Shown: positions 14,456-23,740, numbered from the stretch's first letter. The stretch is 64,000 bases of DNA from a bacterium (GCA_017616555.1 JAFZXZ010000016.1:150642-214641); one strand, 5' to 3'. The notes: generated by a model from the sequence alone, not told the origin. Translations and numbers: made by a program.

Positions 14456-16681
14456 TTATTTGACTTTCGTGAGCTTTAAGACAGCGGAATCGTACTCGGG
14501 ACGCATGGTGAAGCCGATGCCGACTTCCATAAGCACTTCGCCGCTTAAGATTTCGCCGTTGACCACAGTGTGAAGCTTGGGATTGCCCTTCTTGTCCAGA
14601 ACGTAGTTGACTTCCTCAACTTTATACTTGGCCTTGGGATCCAAGCCCTGGAGCTTCACAGGCGGCGGGTAGTCGCCGCAATAGACCATGTTGAGGCCGT
14701 AGAAGAACTGCACGGCTTTGGATTTATCCTTGCTGACGTACATGATGGAAGCATAATTTTCCTTGTAAGGCGAAACAAGGCGGTAGAGATCGCCCTGCTG
14801 GACAATAGGTCTGATCTCCTTTTTGTAAAGGGCGACAGCCTTGGTGGAGAATTCCAGCTCTTCCTCGGTCATGTTCTTGGGATGCAGCTCGAGGCCGAGG
14901 CGGCCGGACATGGCGACGTCGAAGCGGTACTTGATAGGCGTCACGCGGCCGGTCTGGTGGCTCGGGACCGCCGTGACGTGGCAAGCCATGGCGTTGGCGG
15001 GATAGAACTGCGTCTCGCCCCACTGGATGAAGATCCTTTGCCTGGCGTCCGTGTCGTCGGAGCCCCAGAATTCCTCTGCGTGCGAGAGGAAGCCGTACTC
15101 CGCGTGCGCGCCGCCGGAAGAGCAGGCCTGGAAGATGATCTTGGGATATTTCTTGCGCAGTTTGGCGATGAGCTCATAAACGCCCATGGTGTAGTCGAAC
15201 CAGAGGTTGGCGCATCTTTCGCCTTTCAGGAAATCGGAGCCGTAGTTCATGAAGTCCGCGTTGGCATCCCACTTGATGTAGGAAAGGCCCGGCGCGGCTT
15301 TCAAAACGGCGTCGATCTGGTTGAAGATGTTTTCCCTGACTTTGGGGTTACTCATGTCGAGGACGACCTGGGTGGCGCCGCGGCCGCAGCGCAAGGTCCT
15401 GTTCTCGCCTCTTATGATCCATTCCGGATGATCGTGGGCGATCTGGCTTCTGGTGTTGGCCATTTCCGGCTCGAACCAGAGGCCTAATTTGAGCCCGCGC
15501 TTCTTGGCCTGCTTGACCAGATAATTGAGGCCCTTGGGAAGCTTGTCCCTGTTCCAAGTCCAGTCGCCTAAGCCTGTGCAGCCGTTGTTGCGGACGAATT
15601 CGCCCTGGGCGAACCAGCCGTCGTCGATGACGAACATTTCGCCTCCGATCCTCTTGACGCCGTCCATCATGTCGAGAAGCACCTGATCGGAGAGGCTGAA
15701 GTAAGCGCCTTCCCAGCTGTTCAAAAGCACGCTTCTCAGTTCGTGCCCCCTGGGGATCGTGAAGTCCCTGGCCCAGGTGTGGAAGTTGCGGGAGACCTGG
15801 CCTTTTCCTTTGTCGGAGTAGGTCAATAAGAATTTCGGAAGCGTCAAAGTCTTGCCAGGGTCAAGAATGTAGGGACCGGAAAGGTTCGCGACGCCGCCGT
15901 AAATGTGCAGATCGTCGTTGGCGTCATGCAAAAGATCGATGTGCCAGGAGCCGGACCAAGCCAAAGCGCCCGCGATGACACTGCCTTCCGTTTCCGTCGC
16001 CTTTCCGCCTATGGAAAGCATGAAAGAGGGATTGTTGCCCCAGGCGTCCCTGACGCCGGACCTCGCGTCAAGTTCGATATGTCCGCCGCGGGGGATCTCG
16101 CTTTCCGCGACGAAAGCCTCCGAAGCCCAGGTGCCGTAGAGGTTCTGGACGAAGTAGCGGTTACTTAGGCCGCGGAACTTAAGACCGCAGGAATCCATCC
16201 TGGGAAGCTTGACGCTCGCTTTTTCCTTGTGGCTTATTTCCACCCAGGTCTCAATGATATCGGTCTCGAAGGCCGCACGGTAATGCTGCTTGACGAAGAA
16301 AGGATAGGCGCGGTCCTTGTAGCTGAAGACATAATGCTTGAAGCCGGGACGGTCCTTCACTTCCTCTATACTCTCGATCGCCAATTCCGTAGTCGGGTCG
16401 CCGTTGGCATGGATCGCCAAAAGCGCGCCGTGCTTGTTCATGGACTGCTGCTGGGGCTGGGTTTCCAAATCACCGCCGAAAGCCGGGTACGTTTCCTGGA
16501 CGTTGCCGCCCAGCGTATAGAACCAGCGCTCCGTCTGTCCCCAAAGCTTGGCGATGTCAGCTGCGTTGCCCAAACGCTTCCCGTAATAGATGAGCGTCCA
16601 CGTGTCCTTCCTGGGAACGAAGAGCATCATGGTGTTTTTCGTTTTGATCTGAAAATTTTTGCCCTTGGCGAGTTCTTTCAT
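14456..16681 (-). CDS. alpha-galactosidase, glycoside hydrolase family 36
   Basis: A 741-aa enzyme expected to release terminal alpha-1,6-galactose from raffinose-type sugars or galactomannan. An N-terminal beta-sandwich (about residues 1-310) precedes the TIM barrel: LLNSWEGAYF, then EMFVIDDGWF, then GLWFEPEM. The nucleophile is in KWDAN (Asp472 with this start). The acid/base Asp lies in WGSDDTDARQR (about residue 542), after the CSSGG substrate loop. No signal peptide is apparent, so it is probably cytoplasmic. The ATG at 16681 is preferred because homologous sequence starts about there; the longer frame (to 16753) has no plausible extra domain. No good RBS is seen. It precedes the beta-helix gene. 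Confidence 0.95.
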   Translation of the reverse strand: MKELAKGKNFQIKTKNTMMLFVPRKDTWTLIYYGKRLGNAADIAKLWGQTERWFYTLGGNVQETYPAFGGDLETQPQQQSMNKHGALLAIHANGDPTTELAIESIEEVKDRPGFKHYVFSYKDRAYPFFVKQHYRAAFETDIIETWVEISHKEKASVKLPRMDSCGLKFRGLSNRYFVQNLYGTWASEAFVAESEIPRGGHIELDARSGVRDAWGNNPSFMLSIGGKATETEGSVIAGALAWSGSWHIDLLHDANDDLHIYGGVANLSGPYILDPGKTLTLPKFLLTYSDKGKGQVSRNFHTWARDFTIPRGHELRSVLLNSWEGAYFSLSDQVLLDMMDGVKRIGGEMFVIDDGWFAQGEFVRNNGCTGLGDWTWNRDKLPKGLNYLVKQAKKRGLKLGLWFEPEMANTRSQIAHDHPEWIIRGENRTLRCGRGATQVVLDMSNPKVRENIFNQIDAVLKAAPGLSYIKWDANADFMNYGSDFLKGERCANLWFDYTMGVYELIAKLRKKYPKIIFQACSSGGAHAEYGFLSHAEEFWGSDDTDARQRIFIQWGETQFYPANAMACHVTAVPSHQTGRVTPIKYRFDVAMSGRLGLELHPKNMTEEELEFSTKAVALYKKEIRPIVQQGDLYRLVSPYKENYASIMYVSKDKSKAVQFFYGLNMVYCGDYPPPVKLQGLDPKAKYKVEEVNYVLDKKGNPKLHTVVNGEILSGEVLMEVGIGFTMRPEYDSAVLKLTKVK

Positions 16682-16721
16682 AATTGATGTTTTGATGGTG
16701 GTTAAGTTGATAGTGAAGTAT

Positions 16722-16730
16722 ATTTTACCA
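16722..16730 (-). promoter_or_regulatory. extended -10 for the alpha-galactosidase gene
   Basis: On the minus strand TGGTAAAAT, about 40 nt before the chosen start at 16681. It is identical to the boxes ahead of both giant PEP-CTERM genes. The -35 is unclear. Confidence 0.55.
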
Positions 16731-16812
16731 CAATGCTTCCCGGGGTTGCTCAAAACCCAAAACGCAATTTTTTCGTTTTCGCGACCGCTTACTTTAAAAA
16801 AGGAGAAATTTT

Positions 16813-17061
16813 ATGCGACTACCAAAAATTGTGTTCATACTCGTTTGTCTCTTAATAATGCTCACGGCTTTCGCCGCCAACGGTCTGACGGAGGCCGGCG
16901 AAGCCTACGGCGGAGGCGCCCAGATAACCGTCCTTCGCAACGGGGAACCGATATCTATGGGTCCTTCCTTTGAGACCTACGGCAAATTTTACCTAACGCC
17001 TGAACCAACATCTTTTACCTTGCTCATCTGTCTTCTTATTCTCAGGCGCCGCAACCTCTAA
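16813..17061 (+). CDS. very short PEP-CTERM protein
   Basis: An 82-aa protein that is almost only sorting signals. It has a signal peptide (MRLPKIVFILVCLLIMLTAF), about 35 residues of mature sequence rich in Gly (EAGEAYGGGAQ) and a PEP-CTERM-like tail (TPEPTSFTLLICLLIL plus RRR). AAGGAG lies 8 nt ahead of the ATG and the gene starts a plus-strand run of secreted proteins, so it looks real and not like a shadow. It might be a small anchored surface peptide or the remnant of a longer PEP-CTERM protein. No function can be given. Confidence 0.75.
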   Translation: MRLPKIVFILVCLLIMLTAFAANGLTEAGEAYGGGAQITVLRNGEPISMGPSFETYGKFYLTPEPTSFTLLICLLILRRRNL

Positions 17062-17083
17062 CCAAGATTAAAGGATTTACAAC

Positions 17084-18796
17084 ATGAAAAAGATCCTTCT
17101 TTTATTTTTTCTCATTCTCACGGCTTTTTCTTCCCGCGCCCAAGACCCGCTACTACCCCTGAGAATGGAGCTTGAAGAATCCGTCGCCGCAGCCAACTCC
17201 GTCGTCTATGTGAAGTTCCTGATCCACGACGGGAACGAAACCCATGTCCTCTGGACCAATAGCACGCTGACTCCAAATCAAGATCCATTGAACGGCACTC
17301 CGGTGACGCTCTCCGGCCATACCCTCTATATCCTCCTGGGCAACACATCTCTTGGCAATATGGAAGCTTTGCCCAAAGATCTCTTTGCGGATGGCGCACT
17401 GAGAAAACTTAGGATCTGGGTCTCTAGAAGCGAATACGCAAACTACAGGCTTCTGACGCCTGACTTGGACCTGGTTCCCGCTCCTTACGCGCTTCACGCA
17501 GAAGAAAGCCAAGGATTGGATGCGGAGACCTTCGCAGAGCACACTTCGGGCATAGCCGAACTCAAGACCTCCCTCAGAAACTCCAACGCTAAGATAGCCG
17601 GATTGCAGACTGTTTGCAAAGGGCTGACTAACGGCACCCTTCTAGTGGAATCTCCTTCTTCAATAATAGCCCAGAGCATAGTGACTGGAAACGGAGGAGA
17701 TTATGTTTTTAAGACCTCCTCCCCGCTAGTTGGCCCTTTGTCCCCGCCTACTCTGCCTGAACACTACGATATCACTTACGTCACCCATTTCGCCAGTCGT
17801 TTTCGGGTAAAGTCGGAGACTAACATCAAAAGCGTCACGCTATATTTTTCCAACGTTTCCGAGATAGCGCCGCCGGGGGCTGTTTGCATCTTCCATAAAA
17901 CGCCGGAAATAAATGTTCTCTTCGCTTCCTCAAGCGTTAACACCTCTGCCTTTCCGCGCTGCGTTTACACCTTCGCCTCCAACAATTCCCTGCTTATCCC
18001 GGGAGAATACCTTGTTGGACTGCGCACGACCTCAAATTATCAAACGATCCATCCTTATGTCTGCAAAGCATACCGCGGCAACGCAAGCTATAACTATTAT
18101 GAGGAGCCGGACATGGGGCCAACGATTTCCGCCAACCCTCCCCCTAGTGTAAACGTCTATTGGAAAGATCTCATCATAGACGAAGAACTCTGGTCGCAGT
18201 TATCCTTCAAGACCGACACCGAAATGAGCTTTTCAAAAGAGGGAAGGCTTTCCATCAACGGAGCCGATGCGGTTACCGAAAACTCTCTGGCCGGAAAAAT
18301 GAACGATGTTTTGGGAAGCAGCGTGCTTATTGGCAGAGACGATCTGGACCCCGCTTTTCTTGACGAACTGATCTCCGTTTCCGGCGGAAGCATCACCGGC
18401 ACATTGACCGTAGCAGATCTGAGGCTTCCGACGGGCGGCAACTGGCTTGTCGGCAGCGTGGAAGAACGCTGCGACCTTGTCATCGCTAACAGCGAAGCCT
18501 GCCTTAGGGCTGACGCCGGGGATCTCGTTTTGGCATCCAGCCACGACATCAAGCCTGTCAGTTTTGTGGATTTTTCAGCGTCACAGGGAGGACGGGCGGA
18601 CATCACTCCCGGCGAGACTGAAGTGATGATCTGTTACTCAGGCCTCTCCGAGCAGTCCGTGATACTTCTGACTCCTTTGCAGGAAACGAGCGTCCCCTAC
18701 TGGGTAAGGATCGATCCTGAAGGCTCAGCCAGCATTTGTATTTCCGAAGCTCAGAGCGAAACTCTCAGCTTCACTTACGTTTTAATCCGAAAATAA
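17084..18796 (+). CDS. secreted protein of unknown function, fibre-like organisation
   Basis: A 570-aa exported protein with signal peptide MKKILLLFFLILTAFSSRAQ. Residues 20-130 form a beta-rich head ending in the phrase LVPAPYALHAEE, common in large secreted PVC proteins. A helical stretch follows (about 140-180). A middle jelly-roll-like region (about 195-330) and a C-terminal part with GGSITGTLTVADLRLPTGG and GSVEERCDLVIANSE resemble the repeating passages of tail-fibre and fibrous surface proteins. No catalytic motif and no PEP-CTERM tail were found. It starts 22 nt after the 82-aa gene. I do not recognise a named family. Confidence 0.75.
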   Translation: MKKILLLFFLILTAFSSRAQDPLLPLRMELEESVAAANSVVYVKFLIHDGNETHVLWTNSTLTPNQDPLNGTPVTLSGHTLYILLGNTSLGNMEALPKDLFADGALRKLRIWVSRSEYANYRLLTPDLDLVPAPYALHAEESQGLDAETFAEHTSGIAELKTSLRNSNAKIAGLQTVCKGLTNGTLLVESPSSIIAQSIVTGNGGDYVFKTSSPLVGPLSPPTLPEHYDITYVTHFASRFRVKSETNIKSVTLYFSNVSEIAPPGAVCIFHKTPEINVLFASSSVNTSAFPRCVYTFASNNSLLIPGEYLVGLRTTSNYQTIHPYVCKAYRGNASYNYYEEPDMGPTISANPPPSVNVYWKDLIIDEELWSQLSFKTDTEMSFSKEGRLSINGADAVTENSLAGKMNDVLGSSVLIGRDDLDPAFLDELISVSGGSITGTLTVADLRLPTGGNWLVGSVEERCDLVIANSEACLRADAGDLVLASSHDIKPVSFVDFSASQGGRADITPGETEVMICYSGLSEQSVILLTPLQETSVPYWVRIDPEGSASICISEAQSETLSFTYVLIRK

Positions 18797-18906
18797 GCGG
18801 CCGGCGCAGCCGCCTTGCGAAAAACGTCCCCTCGCAACATTTCGCGGCCTGTCCATGCGCTGACCGTCAGGGAGGAGCTTCATCCCTCCTCCCGCCCTTA
18901 AAACTT

Positions 18907-20337
18907 ATGCGCATTACTTCCTTTATTTTTTTAGTCTTGATATCGCTCTCCTCCATGGGCGATAATTACGACTATGTCTTCCGATTCAGCTCAAATAAAA
19001 CGAGCGACCACTATACCGTGGGAAACAATCTCTTGAATTTCCGTGATTGCAGCGGGTCGTCCGACTGGGTCTCCGTCAGCTTTACCGAAAATTACCAATC
19101 CGTCTTATTCTTGGTCAAGCAGCCGGAAACCATACAAAATCGCAAAAGCATTATGTTCACCGTCAATTACGACGGGAGCAACGTGTTCGAACATGTTGTG
19201 ATGGAACCAAGGGTTTACCATTTCGTCTGCCAATGGGATGAAGCGGGTTTCATCAAAGAGGACGAAGATTACTCTGCCAGTCTCCTTCGCGACTACGAAG
19301 GCTTCTCCAATCTCGGCCTTGATGAGGGCGACGAGGACAAATGGATCTTCGTTTTGCAAAAGCAAGGCTATTGCTTCGAAGTGACCGCTACCAACGATTT
19401 CATTTTGGAAGCAAGGCAGAACGGCAACGAACTTAACGAGCCTGAAACAGTAATACGCCCGCAGCCCGGCAATCTTTTTTCCAAGAGGCTTTACGTTACG
19501 AACGCCCTCCTGGGCCGGCCGATCGACTTTATTGTTTCGCGTCCGGAAAATGCCGAAAATTTGACCATCGGCTATCGCTTTTCCATAAGACCAATAAGGC
19601 CGCTTGTTCTTGTTCACGGCATCCGCTCACCCCCCACTTGGCACGGAGATCAATACACTTCGTTTGGAGACCTCAAGGAGAACGCATCCAAATACAGCGG
19701 GTTTCCGCCCTGCATTGTCTTCGACTTTCCCTGGGACTCCAGCAAGGGCTCAATAATGGATTATTGCGGCGACAAAAGCAGCGAATTCAATCTTTATGGC
19801 TTTTCTTATAAACGCTGCGGCGACTGGAAGCTCAAGCCTGTTTTCTTCACGCACTCCATGGGAGGCCTTCTGCTCATAGAGCAAATGAAAAACAGAGATT
19901 TTCGCGAAGCGGCCGACGGAGCGATCTTCGCCGGAAGCCCTTTCTGCGGCTCTGACATTGCCAATGTTGTGCTCCAAACGGACTTGGGACGCAAAATAAA
20001 AATCGGCGCCGATCTGATCAACAAGACTCAGACTTCGATAGAGAACTTTAAGCTTCTGGCCAGAGGATCGAAAAGCATATCGGAAAGATTGAAAAAAATC
20101 GACACCGATTTCCCAATCCTGTTCCTGGTCGGAGGATTCACGAATGACAGGATCACAGGCCGCGGCGACAAAAGAGTCAACGTTTCATCGTCCTTCCTCT
20201 ACAATACGCTTCAATTGTCTAATGAGGATCACCTTGTCGTCAATATGGAACACGGCGAATTGGTTGACATCACCCTGCCTCCTGAAAACGGATATAACGG
20301 CATCTGCTCTAAAATTAGAAACATGATGGAGCATTGA
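18907..20337 (+). CDS. secreted alpha/beta-hydrolase, lipase/PGAP1-like
   Basis: A 476-aa exported protein. The ATG at 18907 gives a proper signal peptide (MRITSFIFLVLISLSSMGD); the open frame further upstream is the tail of the intergenic spacer. Residues 20-225 are a beta-rich N-terminal domain. An alpha/beta-hydrolase follows: oxyanion HG at 237-238 (LVLVHGIRSP), nucleophile Ser317 in THSMGG, and a candidate catalytic His in NMEHGELVD near the C-terminus. The overall shape recalls PGAP1-like or triacylglycerol lipases acting outside the cytoplasm. It sits between two secreted proteins of unknown role, and its stop overlaps the leader of the next gene (2-nt gap), so these are co-transcribed. 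Confidence 0.82.
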   Translation: MRITSFIFLVLISLSSMGDNYDYVFRFSSNKTSDHYTVGNNLLNFRDCSGSSDWVSVSFTENYQSVLFLVKQPETIQNRKSIMFTVNYDGSNVFEHVVMEPRVYHFVCQWDEAGFIKEDEDYSASLLRDYEGFSNLGLDEGDEDKWIFVLQKQGYCFEVTATNDFILEARQNGNELNEPETVIRPQPGNLFSKRLYVTNALLGRPIDFIVSRPENAENLTIGYRFSIRPIRPLVLVHGIRSPPTWHGDQYTSFGDLKENASKYSGFPPCIVFDFPWDSSKGSIMDYCGDKSSEFNLYGFSYKRCGDWKLKPVFFTHSMGGLLLIEQMKNRDFREAADGAIFAGSPFCGSDIANVVLQTDLGRKIKIGADLINKTQTSIENFKLLARGSKSISERLKKIDTDFPILFLVGGFTNDRITGRGDKRVNVSSSFLYNTLQLSNEDHLVVNMEHGELVDITLPPENGYNGICSKIRNMMEH

Positions 20338-20339
20338 TC

Positions 20340-22118
20340 ATGAAAAAAATATTCTTCACACTCGTTGCCTTCAGTATCTTGCTAACTCTGGAAACGCTTG
20401 GCGACCTGGCCTGCTCCATATATGAACCGGAGTATAGGCAATATGACACTTCTTTGGAACTTATCAAAGGGTTCAACGATTACCTCGTCATAATAAGCCA
20501 GGACAGGATCAACTGGGAATATCTTCAGGAAAACGAAGGGATCTCCTGCGGCCGCCATTTCGCCTCCCTAGCTATGAACGGCAGCAGCAGAAGCATATTT
20601 TTTTCCTTAGCCAGAAAATTGCCGGCGCACTATCTGGCAAAAAACATCATTGGCATAAAGCCAATTGCCTATCCTACCGAAAGGCAAATCAAAGCGCGCG
20701 CCACTAATTTCCTAACCCTTTCCTTTGAGAAGATTGGCGACATTGATATAGCTAGTGCGGATCCCCCGCCCTCCAACGTCATAAAATTCCGGCTTCTGAC
20801 CGACGGCGACGAAGACGGCCTTCCCGACAAAGATGAATACGAAAAATACCTCGCCTGGCCCGGACTGTATGACACCGACAAAGACGGCCTCTCCGACGGC
20901 GAAGAAGTTTCTCTCGGCCTACTTCCAAACATACCGGACAGCGACGGAGACGGAATCATAGATTCCCTTGATCCGCATCCAATTATTCCGGAATACGAAC
21001 TGTCCTATTCTGCCTGGCAAACCTATTGGAGCGCCGTGACCTCAAGATTTCAAGTTGCCAACAGCCGTCTGACCAAAGCGAATTTCAACAATAAAATTAA
21101 TCCGTTTTTCGACTATCAGGGCATTACGGCCAAATTTTCTCCGGAAAGCATAACCCTGGAAAACGACGCCTCTGAAACGAACGTCTTTGAAGTCTCCTTC
21201 CTTTCCAGCGGAACAGTCACGGGTCTATTGTACACTGCCGAATGTTTCGGACTCGATTACGAGCATTTTCAATTCCTTCCGGACATTAAATCCCTTTCCT
21301 CTCCGGAAGGAACTGTCGGGCTCCCTTTCATTGCCCGCTGCGGCGAAGTGCTGCGCTTTTCGCTCACATCTGACAAAGAAAACCAAGAGAACGGACAGGT
21401 AAGGGTCGTGACCGCGGACGGTGCCCTTCAAACCGTCCTTCCCATAAACTACCGACACGCCCTGGATTCCCGTCTTGAACTGACCGCTCCCGAAAACGGA
21501 GCGGAGTTTTCCTCTCCCTTCGCGTTTTCCTGGGCTAGCGCCGACAACACGGTCACCAATTATGTCCTGACGATAATCGGCCCGGCTTTCTACGAATACT
21601 CGCTTTCAAACACAAGCCTTAATTTTGTTCCTGAGGAAAAAGGCCAATACTTCTGGCAGGTGACTGCTCATGGCGCGCAAAGCCAATTTTACAGCAATAC
21701 ACGCTCCTTTTTTATCCTTGACGACGATTACGCAAAAGACAGCGACGGCGACGGCTTTTCAGACAACGATGAACTGAAGGAAGGTTTCGACCCCTTTGAT
21801 AGTTCGGACATGCCTATGAGACTTTCGTCAGACTTCCTCCCCGTTGGAGAAAAAGGCTTGTTTTATTTCAAGCAGCTCAATGTGTCGGGAGGCGCCAGAC
21901 CGTTGTTTTGGAAGATCAAGGAAAATTCCGCCCGCGGCCTTTCTGTCAATGAAAGCGGGATGATCCTCGGCATACCGCTTCAAACCGGATCCTTCTCCTT
22001 GTCCTTCGAGATAAAGGATCAGTCGGGACGCATTTTGAATTTCAGCCTTCCTATTGAGATAATCGAAAAAAGGACGCTTAACGTCCAACCAGGTCTAGGC
22101 GGCTTTCTGGTACAATAG
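20340..22118 (+). CDS. secreted protein with TSP3-like calcium repeats and Ig-like domain
   Basis: A 592-aa exported protein with signal peptide MKKIFFTLVAFSILLTLETL. Two clusters of thrombospondin-type-3-like, Asp-rich calcium-binding repeats are visible: residues about 154-213 (DGDEDGLPDKDE, DTDKDGLSDGEE, DSDGDGIIDSLD) and about 460-485 (KDSDGDGFSDNDE). The C-terminal 110 residues resemble a putative-Ig (He_PIG) domain with GARPLFWKIKENSARGLSVN. The protein shares architecture with the 531-aa protein at 24618-26213, so the two are paralogues. No PEP-CTERM tail. The ATG at 20340 is preferred to the TTG 6 nt upstream. A calcium-stabilised surface role is inferred. Confidence 0.85.
   Translation: MKKIFFTLVAFSILLTLETLGDLACSIYEPEYRQYDTSLELIKGFNDYLVIISQDRINWEYLQENEGISCGRHFASLAMNGSSRSIFFSLARKLPAHYLAKNIIGIKPIAYPTERQIKARATNFLTLSFEKIGDIDIASADPPPSNVIKFRLLTDGDEDGLPDKDEYEKYLAWPGLYDTDKDGLSDGEEVSLGLLPNIPDSDGDGIIDSLDPHPIIPEYELSYSAWQTYWSAVTSRFQVANSRLTKANFNNKINPFFDYQGITAKFSPESITLENDASETNVFEVSFLSSGTVTGLLYTAECFGLDYEHFQFLPDIKSLSSPEGTVGLPFIARCGEVLRFSLTSDKENQENGQVRVVTADGALQTVLPINYRHALDSRLELTAPENGAEFSSPFAFSWASADNTVTNYVLTIIGPAFYEYSLSNTSLNFVPEEKGQYFWQVTAHGAQSQFYSNTRSFFILDDDYAKDSDGDGFSDNDELKEGFDPFDSSDMPMRLSSDFLPVGEKGLFYFKQLNVSGGARPLFWKIKENSARGLSVNESGMILGIPLQTGSFSLSFEIKDQSGRILNFSLPIEIIEKRTLNVQPGLGGFLVQ
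22108..22116 (+). promoter_or_regulatory. extended -10 for the ATP-grasp gene
   Basis: TGGTACAAT lies in the last codons of the preceding gene, followed by the palindrome AGCAATTGCT (22117-22126). It lies about 32 nt before the GTG start. Confidence 0.45.
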
Positions 22119-22147
22119 CAATTGCTAATCTACCGGGAAGAATAATA

Positions 22148-23509
22148 GTGAAAACAGGAACAGACATCCAGCCTCTGAACGATTTTTACGCCCATAACCT
22201 CGAGCGTTTTGACTTCGACAAAAAGGAACTGCACGCCCTTTTAAGGCAAAGAAGCATAAAGTACGGAGAATTTCTCCTCCACGGAGAGATGGCGCCCATG
22301 ATACTGGAGAAAAAAGAACTCAGGCGCTTCCAATCCGACGCTGAGCTGGTTTTGAAAGCTTCGGAGATCTTTTCCAAAGAAGCTTTGAAAAATGAGAAGT
22401 GGCTTGCCGACTGTCTGCCAGACCGTTTCATGCGCGAACTCGTCAAAGTTGATCCCGGCTACGATTCCTTTATCCCCTGCGCGCGTTTCGATTCTTTCCC
22501 TTGCGCAAAGGGGCCTGTCATGATCGAATTAAATACGGACGGCTGCTCCGGCATGTCCAACCTCGACACCTTCCACAGCCTTTACCTGGATCTTATAGCA
22601 GGCTCTCCCTTTTTCCCAAAAGGCCGTTTTACTACAGAAGCGATACTCCCCCACCTTCTCGACACGCTTCTAAAATGCTACGCCTCCTTCAGAAAACGCT
22701 TCCCCAAGAAAGTCGGCGCCTGGCCTGTTAAGCCGACGATCGCCATCGTTGACTGGCAAACCGAAGAGACCTCCTGGGAATTTTACGCCTGCCAGGAATT
22801 CTTTAGAAGCAGAGGTTTGCGCGCCATAGTCGCCGATCCGAGGGACCTGAAGTATGAGAACGGTTCCGTCAGTGTAGCCGGACAATCGATCCACCTTATC
22901 TACAGACGTCTTCTGGGAGAAGACTGGGGCAAAAACCGAAAATCCCTCTCTGTTTTGACCAACGCTTACAAGGAACACAATGTCTGCGTGGTCGGTTCGC
23001 CCCGCTCCCAAATCGCTTTCAGCAAAAAACTCTTCGCCTATTTGAGAGACGAACGCATGCTGAAAAAATACACTCCCGCAATAAGAGACGCCGTGGAGCG
23101 CACAGTCCCCTGGACCGTCCCCTTGCGGGAGGGGAAAGTTGACTACAAAGGGAAAGAGATCGACCTCCTGCCCTTCGTTTTGAAAAACAAGGACTGCTTC
23201 GTCCTGAAGCCCTGCGTCTCCAAGTGCGGCTTCGGAATACTTCAAGGCTGCCACACGCCGGAAACGGTGTGGAAAAAAGGCGTGAAAGCGGCTTTAGGGG
23301 AAGATTTCATCATTCAGGAATTCATCCCCTTAGTCACCTCACATTTTCCAGTACACGGAAAAGTCCGCGAAGAGGAAAAACGCTATCTTCACAGCGGGAT
23401 CTACGTTTTCGGCGGGAAGTTCTCGGGCTTCTTCGGGCGCACCTGCAAAGATCCTTTGCTGACGCTCAGGCACGGGGAACGCATGCTGGCGATCCTTTGG
23501 AAGCGCTGA
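22148..23509 (+). CDS. circularly permuted ATP-grasp family protein
   Basis: A 453-aa cytoplasmic protein. Recognisable pieces are VMIELNTDGCSGMSNLDT (residues about 119-136, the Glu-Asn metal-binding region placed early, as in permuted ATP-grasps), IAIVDWQTEETSWEF, IHLIYRRLLGED and a late FVLKPCVSKCGFG lysine loop followed by EDFIIQEFIPL. This order fits the circularly permuted ATP-grasp / glutathionylspermidine-synthase-like group, which makes amide bonds from ATP. The acceptor is unknown; no amidase or peptide gene is nearby. The GTG start is supported by GGGAAG at 22134-22139. The gene ends 8 nt before the first hairpin element. Confidence 0.75.
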   Translation: MKTGTDIQPLNDFYAHNLERFDFDKKELHALLRQRSIKYGEFLLHGEMAPMILEKKELRRFQSDAELVLKASEIFSKEALKNEKWLADCLPDRFMRELVKVDPGYDSFIPCARFDSFPCAKGPVMIELNTDGCSGMSNLDTFHSLYLDLIAGSPFFPKGRFTTEAILPHLLDTLLKCYASFRKRFPKKVGAWPVKPTIAIVDWQTEETSWEFYACQEFFRSRGLRAIVADPRDLKYENGSVSVAGQSIHLIYRRLLGEDWGKNRKSLSVLTNAYKEHNVCVVGSPRSQIAFSKKLFAYLRDERMLKKYTPAIRDAVERTVPWTVPLREGKVDYKGKEIDLLPFVLKNKDCFVLKPCVSKCGFGILQGCHTPETVWKKGVKAALGEDFIIQEFIPLVTSHFPVHGKVREEEKRYLHSGIYVFGGKFSGFFGRTCKDPLLTLRHGERMLAILWKR

Positions 23510-23516
23510 CAGACAT

Positions 23517-23636
23517 CCGCAGCGCAAGCTAAGCACATATCCCTCGCTCACGGACTACACGTGCATGGCCTGCACTAGCGTCCTCCGTGAGTTCGCTTAG
23601 GGATATGTGCTTAGCTTGCACCGTGCTCGGCTGCGG
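23517..23636 (+). repeat. structured element A, copy 1
   Basis: A conserved 54-nt core (23545-23598) begins CGCTCACGGACTAC and ends GCGTCCTCCGTGAGTTC plus GCTT; inside it TCACGGA pairs with TCCGTGA. The core is enclosed by perfect 21-nt arms, 23524-23544 (ending CATATCCCT) and 23599-23619 (beginning AGGGATATG). A further pair, CCGCAGC/GCTGCGG, extends the stem to 23517 and 23636. It lies just after the ATP-grasp stop, in a convergent junction. The arm sequence is unrelated to the arms of copies 2-4. Confidence 0.92.
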
Positions 23637-23640
23637 GTCA

Positions 23641-23740
23641 AGCGATGATTCTCGGCGAAGGAGTCATGTACCCGGAAGCAAACTTAGCGAAGCCTGTTTG
23701 CCAAGGGCACATGACTCTTCGCCGAGAATCATTCTTCGCT
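23641..23740 (+). repeat. structured element B, copy 1 (overlaps the end of the XRE gene)
   Basis: A 49-nt core (CATGTACCCGGAAGC ... CAAGGGCACATG, about 23665-23713) has the internal pair GCAAAC/GTTTGC. It is enclosed by arms 23641-23669 and 23709-23740 that pair over more than 25 bp with small bulges (TGATTCTCGGCGAA and its complement). The right arm contains the stop codon and last three codons of the XRE gene (23729-23740). It follows element A by 4-21 nt. Confidence 0.92.

Noticed and set aside
18797-18906. Terminator between the 570-aa and lipase-like genes
   Set aside because: GGGAGGA and TCCTCCC can pair, but no T-tract follows and the downstream gene appears to depend on read-through.
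23517-23740. Integron attC sites
   Set aside because: Folded sites with variable arms recalled attC, but there are no core-site GTTRRRY/RYYYAAC boxes at the ends, no integrase gene and no gene-cassette layout.
23509-23740. Classical insertion sequence
   Set aside because: No transposase frame is found in or near any A/B unit, and no consistent target-site duplication could be seen. A non-autonomous element remains possible.
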